From Rodentolepis nana (lineage: Eukaryota > Platyhelminthes > Cestoda > Cyclophyllidea > Hymenolepididae): DNA of 17,356 nt. Under the pieces are notes generated by a model. The model did not search any database, was not told the origin of the DNA, and saw nothing but the letters and a program-made list of their open reading frames with translations. The stretch lies in contig UZAE01014016.1 in assembly GCA_900617975.1 (NCBI GenBank), positions 1 to 17,356 on the forward strand, written 5' to 3'. The translations under genes were made by a program, and so were the position numbers. Positions within the stretch are counted from its first letter, which is position 1. Each line of letters begins with the position of its first letter. This document shows positions 1-8,400 of the stretch, piece after piece.

Positions 1-255
1 CCCCCCCCCCTCGTAAATGCAATTTTGAAGACTCTACATCACCATCTGCCGTAGAGTTTATGACTGCGCGATCAACATATACATTACCAAGTCAGAAAGA
101 GAGAGGGTGTGTGTGGGGGGGGGGAGACTAATGTCCAGACCGATGCGCATAAAGGGACATTAGCTACGTCTGGCCAACAAGAGATGTGGTAAGATGTGAT
201 TAAGGAGATCTCCTGAAAGCAAAATCAATAAAAGAAGAGGAGACAATGAACTAAC
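1..255 (-). other. Start of DCAF1 intron 13
   Basis: After the donor GTTAGT no stretch resembling the first WD40 strand of DCAF1 can be read on the minus strand. A possible acceptor TTTGCTTTCAG exists near 214, but the translation after it does not fit the family. The tract holds a G10 run at 115-124 following a GT stretch, and ends in C10 at 1-10, which may be a contig or read-limit edge. Confidence 0.5.
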
Positions 256-708
256 CCCGAAAGCGGCGGAAGTATAGACATCAGCGTCCATATCACGAAC
301 AGTGAATATAGGCATGAAGCGGCTGTGAATGAGGCGGCGGAGGAAACGCGAGGGTAGGCATCGCATTCGATTGCAACCAACGAGTGTCTCCCGGGCCCAA
401 TGAAATGCGGACACAGAGGAGATTGGCTCGACAATGTTGTCCATCTGACGATCGGGGCATCGATGTGGCTTTCGTAGGGAGAAAAGTGGACACACAGAAA
501 GGGGATGGGGGCACTGGGCGTGTTGATTCATGAGATAGGATTCCACAATCTTCGAGAGGGTCACTTCTTTGGATTCGGAAGTGGCCGCCGCTGAAGACAC
601 AGCAGGTACGGCAACAGACGACGAGGAGACAGCGGAACCAACAGCCAAATTACCACTGGCGTTTTGCTGCTTATACCCCGGAGTCCTCTCCAATCGATCT
701 CGAAAACT
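256..708 (-). CDS. DCAF1: DCAF1 exon 13, block before the WD40 domain (residues 998-1148)
   Basis: The exon starts after TGGCGTTTAG with SFRDRLERTPGYKQQ, passes a Ser/Ala/Val-rich stretch, then KIVESYLMNQHAQCPHPLSV, CPLFSLRKPHRCPD, RFLRRLIHSRFMPIFTVRD and ends TSAAFG|GTTAGT. The Cys/His-rich block and SRFMPIFTVRD match DCAF1 just upstream of the first WD40 blade (human SRFRPISVFRE). The first propeller strand would be in the next exon, outside the window. Acceptor positions 708 or 706 are both possible; 708 keeps phase 0. Confidence 0.88.
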
Positions 709-2041
709 CTAAACGCCAAAAGTGAAATGGAGAATGAACAGTGTCAAAATCAGCATGCTCAGCATTAGCACAAGTTAACCTGGTTGAGGGGCAAAAAAGC
801 AGGTTAAAAAAGAGAAAAAGACGTGTCATTAGCCAAAAGCGAATTGAGACGAATTGATATTGACCACCTAACCTCAAGGACACTTGAGCGAAAATGTGCA
901 TTGAGAAGCAGCCAACTGTATGAAAGTGTTCATAGAAAGGAAAGCAATCCCCCTCCCCACCATCACAGCAGGATTACTATTTCTCGAACAAAACAATAAA
1001 CAATGACCAGTCGTGTATACAAAAGACGGGAATGACAAAAAACCTTACATGTCTAAATATCCCTGTTAATGCTGGCATTAGAGAGTCAGTGAGAGCCTTC
1101 CAAAGGGACTGATTGGAAAATAGCAGCACATGTTCATCGGAGTAAAAAGGGAGCAACAACAACTCCGAATTCCTTGAACCAAGCCTCCCCCCCCCTCCCC
1201 TCGGTGAGCACACTCACTTCTATCGCGGTGTTCATAAACTTTATTTTTTTTTAAATTCATGCCTTCTTAGTCGTAACCCAGTTTTCCACGTCTCTCACTT
1301 CGCGTCTATGACTCGTTCCTCGACAATTTGGCGATTTAGGGATTTCTTCATCATCTAACACACCTGGGTTTTGAACTTAAGCCACTCGTTGTAAGGCTGC
1401 TGTCATATTCCGTTATCCCCTCGGGAAACAAAAATCCATTTTGAGGTTGTTCACCTCGTTCACTTCTCGACTTAATGCACGCCTGGTGAAAAGGCTTAGT
1501 TCTAATGATTCACTTCCAAGTGTTTCGCGTTTTTTTCACCTCTTAGTAGTTGATTGCATTTTTAATTAATAAAAAAAACAAAAATGACTACCTTGGATGT
1601 GCTGTTCAGAACGGATCCAGTGGCGGGTTTGAATTTGCTTAACCGCAAAGAGGGTGTTGAGGGAGTCTCGTCGGGATTCAAGGTCACGGCAACTGGCGTT
1701 GAAGGCTCTGAGTCCGAATCCCCCTCGTGAGTAAAAAGAGGAAGTTGTGGAGGCATTGAGCTATTTCCCGGCTTCAGATGTGCCTCCTGTTGCAGTACAG
1801 CGGCTGTCTTGTGTAGACCTGAGGAAGAAAACAAAATAAATAAGTTTTGAGTAGTACATTTCTCAGTAGCAATGTGATTTTGTATCTGTGCGTCTTCCGA
1901 TAGTCTTAGAAAAGGCATTTGGAATATCTCGGACTATATTAATTAGAATACCTTGAACAAGACGAAATGGCGTATTCTGTCAATGACTTCTTGGGCTAAA
2001 AATAGTAGTTGAGAGGAGATCGAAGGTGCTCCCCCAGGCCC

Positions 2042-2084
<43 letters not shown>

Positions 2085-5000
2085 NCCCCCCCCCCCCCCC
2101 CTCCCCCCCCCCCACACAACTTGGCCTAACGGCACTACAAAGCAATTTTGACAGTAGCACAACTGCGTGAGGCTTGCAACGCAATGAGGAAGACGATGGA
2201 ATTCAATTTTGGCAGGAAGGAAGAGGAGGAGGAGGAGAAATGTGAATTGAAAGCCTTTACAGCATTTCACCACAACTCAACGTAAAGCTTGAGGGTTTCG
2301 TTGGAGCTTAGCCTTTCGCTTCTCACACAGTGAAATTTGCCGCCATTTTATGTATATCCATCAATCCTGTTTCCAGTAAAATTGGTTGACGTACGCTCCC
2401 TTTATCCTACCTTGGTGATTTCTCGGCTACAGCAAAATTATAACACACAGTGAAAGTGCTATCTAAAAGCTTGGAAACCAAGTTCTTGGGCCCCCCCCCC
2501 TCGAAACCCAATTATTATTGTGTGATGCAAGGGGTGTGCGATAGACTTACCTCCACGTGGTGCACCCTGGGCAACGTATATTCGTACGGCAAAAAAGCCT
2601 ATAAACTGGCAGTTGACTTCTCACTTCAAACTACCAACACCTCACTCTATGCCACATTCGACTATTTCTACAGTACTCACCTCACCTTTTATCTTTGAAA
2701 CACTCTTCTGTTCCCCCCTCCCTACTCTCGACTTTTTTTCACTTTGATGTTCTTCCTCCCCTCAGAAGTCAACTAAAGGGCTAATGATAACCATCAAGAC
2801 GCCTGCCATTTGATATAAATAAATTGTGTGATGCAATGTGACTCACTCTCAATTCTCACCACAAACTTATTTGCGGTTTTCTGTTGGCAAACATACAAAA
2901 GTAGTTGGAGAGAAAAAAGGACATACCCTTGGACTGCAAATGCCTCCAAATGATTTCAAGTAGCTCCTCTTGGTCCCATTGAATGCGAGTATTTGCAACA
3001 ATGACGGCCCGACGCACACGATCCATACTTATCAAATCATCGTCTGTCAAACCTCCATTCTCTGAAATGCTGTTGCCCAACACCAAACGCATCAGAAGGC
3101 TAGAATATCGACAGAACTCAGCGTGCTCCACCATGCGATCCGGCAGAACTGGTTCCTTCATTAACACTGTCAAGGAGAGAGGAAGAAGAAGAGAAAGTGA
3201 GAGACCGTTACTGTCACAATCCCATCCAACTTCAATGAAACCCTAATTAAAGAACGGATCACGGACCCCGATCAGCAATAACCTTTATGCATCTCTACCT
3301 CAAGACTTCCTCACCAACTAGATAACTGATGAAGAGTGAAGAAAATTATAATGATGGTTGCTCAATAAGACCTTAAGACAGCAGGACAAAACTTGCAGGC
3401 TTCCTTCAACATTCACCGCAAGCATTGAGCCGCGGTGTACATAACCCAACCTCAGCTAGTTCCGAGCAGAGGGAAGCGGTCAATCAGAAGAACTCTGGAA
3501 GGTATTCTTTCAACCCAGCAATATGAATGACCAATCGAGCTGGCTAATTCTGATCAACAAAATTTCCCAAAAAAGGGTGACTCTGAAACACTGTCTCTAT
3601 TACATCCAGGTCAACTGGATATTGATGCCTAGTGGTCGATGGAGTATTTATAGAGTAATACTGAGATATAATTGAGGTTGATTTTAAGCATGTAACAATG
3701 CAGCTAAACGCTATGGAGTTGGGAAATTATGAGTGAATTGATGATAACGAGGGAGGGTGTGTGTGTGTGTGTGCGCACGAATCAAATTCCCAAGTGAACT
3801 CACTCTGGAGTTGAGATTTTGTGAAGATGGGCATTTTGGCGAGCATGGATCGGACCTCCTCACTTCTTGCAAGACCGACTAGACCACGACAGGCCAATGT
3901 TCTAATGCTGTCAGCTTCAACAATTGGCTGAGTGACATCCAACTTATGCAAGAGGAGCATCAAGCCATGTTGACGTCGAACAGCACTCCAAAGACGCATC
4001 TGTTGTTGAAGAAGTTCCGTAGGAGTGTGTGGAGGGGATGTTTTGTTGCGTCGACATGGTGTACCGTCGGGAATTTCAACCAAGGAGGTTTCAGTTCCGT
4101 TCGGTCCAAAGGACTCCTCAAATTTACGCTTTCTACTGATTGTCCGGTTCTAGAGGAAGGAACAATGAATGAAGACAAACACTTTCTATAATATTTCAAA
4201 CTGTAGTACAAGTAATGACTGAATGCAATCCATAACGCAACAAAAATACAAAAAAACATACCAAGAGATCCTAGTCTACTCAGAATACCAGTTTGTAGTG
4301 CGCACACACCGAATGGTATCTCTGTGGACAGGTTCTACCCTTCTTTCAATTCATAATGACTCCCAGACTTTACTTCTCACCTACCCTTGTACACCCCCCC
4401 CCACATACGTTTCCAAATTTAACTCCAGATATTCCCATCTGGACATATCAACATGTGTTGCACACAGGAGCTGCCTAATGAATGAGAATAATAAGAACAC
4501 ACAAATAGAGTCGGTGGAGTAGATAGTGAAGTAGATAAACCGGATTGAATGCTGGGAGGTAGGAAACTGTTCCATTCCTCGAGATATAAGTGGATTCCTA
4601 ACACTTTACTTCCCACACATCAGCTAAGCAGCGAGACCTAACACTGCAGACCCTAGCGCGCCTGCGCGATTAAGACTTCACGTACTTGAATACTGAGGCG
4701 CTGACTTTTATACTTCAATAAGAAACCGATTTACCTTGGGTGTAGCGAAGGTGCTTTCGTTGAGGTCAGTGGCAGAAGAAATAACAGAGGAGGCGAGTAT
4801 AGGCTGGTCAGGATGTTCCCTATCATCGATTGCCCGGTAGACAAGATTACCAATGAAGGAGAGAATCGCCTTCTGCACATTCACATCCCACACCTGATCG
4901 TTGTCACGCACCATTGAGATTAGCATTCTATAAGACCGAAAAAAAGGCGCTAGCGACTCAGAATAGCACTTATTTCAAAGGCAAAGTGACGCCATTTAAA

Positions 5001-5416
5001 TTTGAAGCCATTCTATAACCACATTGATTAAGTTAAGAGGATGCAATAGACAATCAAGCCAGAAGGCATAGAAGGTTGTAGAAAGGAGAGCCTAGTGTAG
5101 TACGCCCAAACTGCCAGCCCAAGGAGGTGGACCAGCTCAAAGGGGATATTCGCTTTAGTAGCCTCTATGAGTCAATCTATGGGTGCTTGCACACTGAGCA
5201 GGCCTACAAATCATCAAATGGTTGATTAAGATGACTTAAATTAAGAGATTAAGAGAGCTTATCAGTAACCGGAACCGTCTCTGCATCCAACTAGACACTT
5301 ATTACAATAACCTCTGACAACTCTTTGTTAAATAATAAGGCTGCATTCTCCCCAACTCCCAACCAGCCAACTCCTCCACCTGAAGGTCCTCCTGCACTAT
5401 GCTCTTGCAGCCCTTC

Positions 5417-5450
<34 letters not shown>

Positions 5451-8400
5451 TCCCTCCCTCCACAACAGGTGATCTCAGTACTTTGCCTACAACTTTACCA
5501 ACCGTCGACAGCAAAATCACACTTGAGAATTGTTATTGGTCCAATGTGTAAACCCAAATTGTCCATATGTGGAGAAAAGTGAATGACGATAAGTCGTGAA
5601 CCAAATGTAGGATGAAATTCGTTAACAAAGAGCTTAAATAATACTTCCATTATTACTCAATAGCACTTTGGTCATTTGTAGCACAGAATTATTTAAATGT
5701 TAAAAATTGAAGTGACTCCCTGGGGGCACATTGACAATTTTCAAACACATGAGCGTTTTAAATGTGTCAGTAGCCAACGCATTATATCTTCATACTTAAG
5801 TCGAATTACTTTTTAATTTTAATTTATCTCTTATGCACACATTATAAACGGGATGGTTTTTCAAATTACCCTGCCACGCCCCTGAAGGCGCCTTTATAAA
5901 AACCTACTTAGGCTCCAGTTTTCAAAATTCTCTTTCCACAAAGACGCAATGCCGTCACTGACTGTAATTTGAGTATTTGAACCGGAAATCCACATTAGAA
6001 TTAGTGACTAGGTAACTTTCCCCCTTAGAAACAAGATCAATAAGGTCTCTGGTAGAAATAGACTGATCTGAATGAAGATTTTGAATTCAGCCATAAGCTA
6101 TCTAACCTGAAATTCGGCCATTTATTTGAAAAAAGGTGAAGTCGGGCGCAAAAGTGAACGCCCAAGAAAAAAGTCCCCTCACAAAGGCCAAGCACTCATG
6201 CACCCTAAGCATAAACAAAGAAGAAACTCACAGTAAACCGTTGACATTAGCTTGTTCGCTAGACGACTCAGCATTCGTTCTTCTCGGCCGTGGCCCAGGT
6301 TCATTGTCGGGGGGATTCGAATTCGATCTCGCTTGCAGCAAGGGAGCCCTATTAGATGTCCGTTGTTGATTGCTATTGTCCCCTGTAACATTTTCTGCAG
6401 TAGATTCAGCCGCCTCCGGCCCAGAGTCATCTTCACTCTCCGAGCTCCCTGAATAAATTCCACCACCATCATCATCACCATCCTGATAAACATTGGCCCG
6501 TCGTCCTCCTCCTAGCAACACGCGCAAAAGATTGCCGCCACTGCGATTCCTGAGTCCCCGCAAAGACCTGGAGTGACTTGGGCGGTTGGGGAATGAATAC
6601 ACGTCAGTGGTAGCTATAGTTTCAGCGAGGTTGTAGGATAGCGACATAATGTTGAGTATATCCACAGCAAGCCTGGTACAATCGTTTCGGCCGGGCCAAC
6701 TCTCGTAGGCGTAGACATTACGAGCAATAACACGAAAGAGAAGAGGAATGCCCTCCAAACAATCAAGATCATGAATAGGTTGAAAGACAATGTGGGAACG
6801 CATCCGAGTGACGACCATTGAAATAAGACGGGTCATCTGATTTGTCGAGTAGCTTACTAACTGCAGTGAAGGAAGATGATAATCTCAAGTAAACAGAGGA
6901 GGAGGCAAAACATAGATGGGGGAGCAAAAAACTCACTCGATTGCCAGTTGCAAGAGTCAGTTTCGGAGGCTCGTCGAAAATGCGCCCAAGTTGGGGATCA
7001 AGTGTGTCTATCCAGGAGAGGAGACTGATCTCTAAGTAACGACGAAGTGCCGTGAGACTGGCGCGAACAACATGCCACGAAGTTGTATCTTTATTGACTA
7101 CTGAGCGATCTTCTGACAGCCTGATAGGCAGAACGCACATCTATAATGCAAAGTTAATGTTTATTTGGGTTCCGTTTTCCTACCTCTCCTTAAAAATATC
7201 AAAAAATTCAAAAGAATCGCTAGAGTAACTCAATTTCGAAAATAAAATGACAAGCTTTTGAAACTCAAAAATCTATTTCCCGAGGAAACCGCTGATTAAG
7301 GATATCGATCTAAGTAAAAAGGAGCTAATCAATGGGGAACTTACAAATCGCCCAGTTTACCATGTTCAGTAACAGGTATCCAAAATAAGAATAAGTTTTT
7401 TTAAAAAAAGCGTAGTGTTTTCGATTTTCAACTAATTTACACTTAAATGAATACGGAGGATTTAGTTGTCGAAAATAGTAGTTGAAGAAATTTTCAAAAA
7501 TAGCATCCCTTAGATTTAAATAGAAGTACACACAGGGGAGTAAACTAGTAATTTGTAAATTATCAAAAGACCGCTTACGGCGTTGAAGAGGTATCGAAGT
7601 CCGTTTCGGGAAGAAAAGAGTCGATAAAAGACCCCATAGGAGAGCGCAATGGTGATAAAGAAGAGAGAATAGCATCGTGCTGATGGGTGGGAGCACTCAA
7701 CAAGCCACAGTGCATAGGACATGATACTCTCAAGGAGGCCTTCACGCAGCGTGCACATCTATAAACAAAAAAAATAATTACTACTACTTAATATGTACTT
7801 AGTAATAACAAACATGACGAAATATACACTTTACCCTTTCCATTGCATCATCAAAATAGGATGTATAATAGAGCACCACACTGACAGCCGCAGAAGCTAC
7901 AGAAGGTTTCGGTACTTTCATCAGCAATTCTAATCCCTGAGATTCAACGAAATCCAGGTGAATACATCGATGGCAAAGAAGATTCGAAAGTAGCCTAAGA
8001 GCTTCAAAAGTAAGACGGATATCTCGACTGGAGTACTTGGTTTCCATAAAGTGGTAAACGTGCTTCAATACACCCCCATCATACATATAAGGCATAATCT
8101 ACAAAATAACAGTAGAAATACAACAACACAAGACTTACATCTTGGTACTCAGCGAGAGAGGTGAGGTACATCATGCAAATACGAATCTTTCCTTCCGTAG
8201 AAAGCGGCTCCAGGCATACATATCCCAATCTCCTTCTAAAGTCCGTATCGTCTATTCCAGTAGGACCTATTGCAATTAGACATTAAAATAACTCAACACA
8301 ATAACTTACGCTCGATCATTTCCTTATCAAGAGCTTCAGAGTAGATTGTGAGTCTTTTTAATACCACAGAAACTAATTCAACGTTACGTTCCTTAGTAAC

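Larger units (their letters stand above)
1819..2926 (-). other. DCAF1 intron 11 with contig join and SINE
   Basis: This 1,108 nt intron splits the LisH motif. It contains a C homopolymer with an N at 2085, a C10 run at 2491-2500 and one complete SINE-like element in antisense to the gene. Its true length is unknown because the homopolymer was not resolved. Confidence 0.8.

Noticed and set aside
90..214. A fourteenth DCAF1 exon after the TTTGCTTTCAG acceptor in the leftmost 250 bp.
   Set aside because: The translation (EISLITSYHISCW...) does not resemble the first WD40 strand expected next, and no good donor follows.
1262..1363. Possible extra DCAF1 exon in intron 12 (MMKKSLNRQIVEERVIDA, donor GTGAGA).
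   Set aside because: It would end in phase 2, which does not fit exon 13 in phase 0, and it does not resemble the corresponding part of DCAF1.
1980..2273. Open frames encoding long Gly runs.
   Set aside because: Produced by the C homopolymer at 2041-2113 read on the minus strand; interrupted by an N and inside an intron.
2450..2698. Plus-strand frame of about 80 codons.
   Set aside because: It overlaps SINE copy A in an intron of the opposite strand.
2531..2822. Interpretation of the repeat as a MITE or DNA transposon.
   Set aside because: No terminal inverted repeats, target duplications of variable length (10-14 bp) and an A-rich 3' tail; retroposition fits better.
5302..5582. Pro-rich plus-strand and Gly-rich minus-strand frames.
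   Set aside because: Produced by the C30 tract in intron 8.
7325..7696. Minus-strand open frame of about 120 codons across intron 6.
   Set aside because: Only its start overlaps exon 6 and in another frame; DCAF1 homology jumps directly from exon 6 to exon 7, and the peptide is Phe/Tyr/Lys-rich without family resemblance.
7900..7925. Minus-strand CTGATGAAAGTACCGAAAC resembles a hammerhead ribozyme core (CTGATGA...GAAA).
   Set aside because: It lies in DCAF1 exon 5 and encodes the conserved LLMKVPKP; no matching stems I and III surround it.
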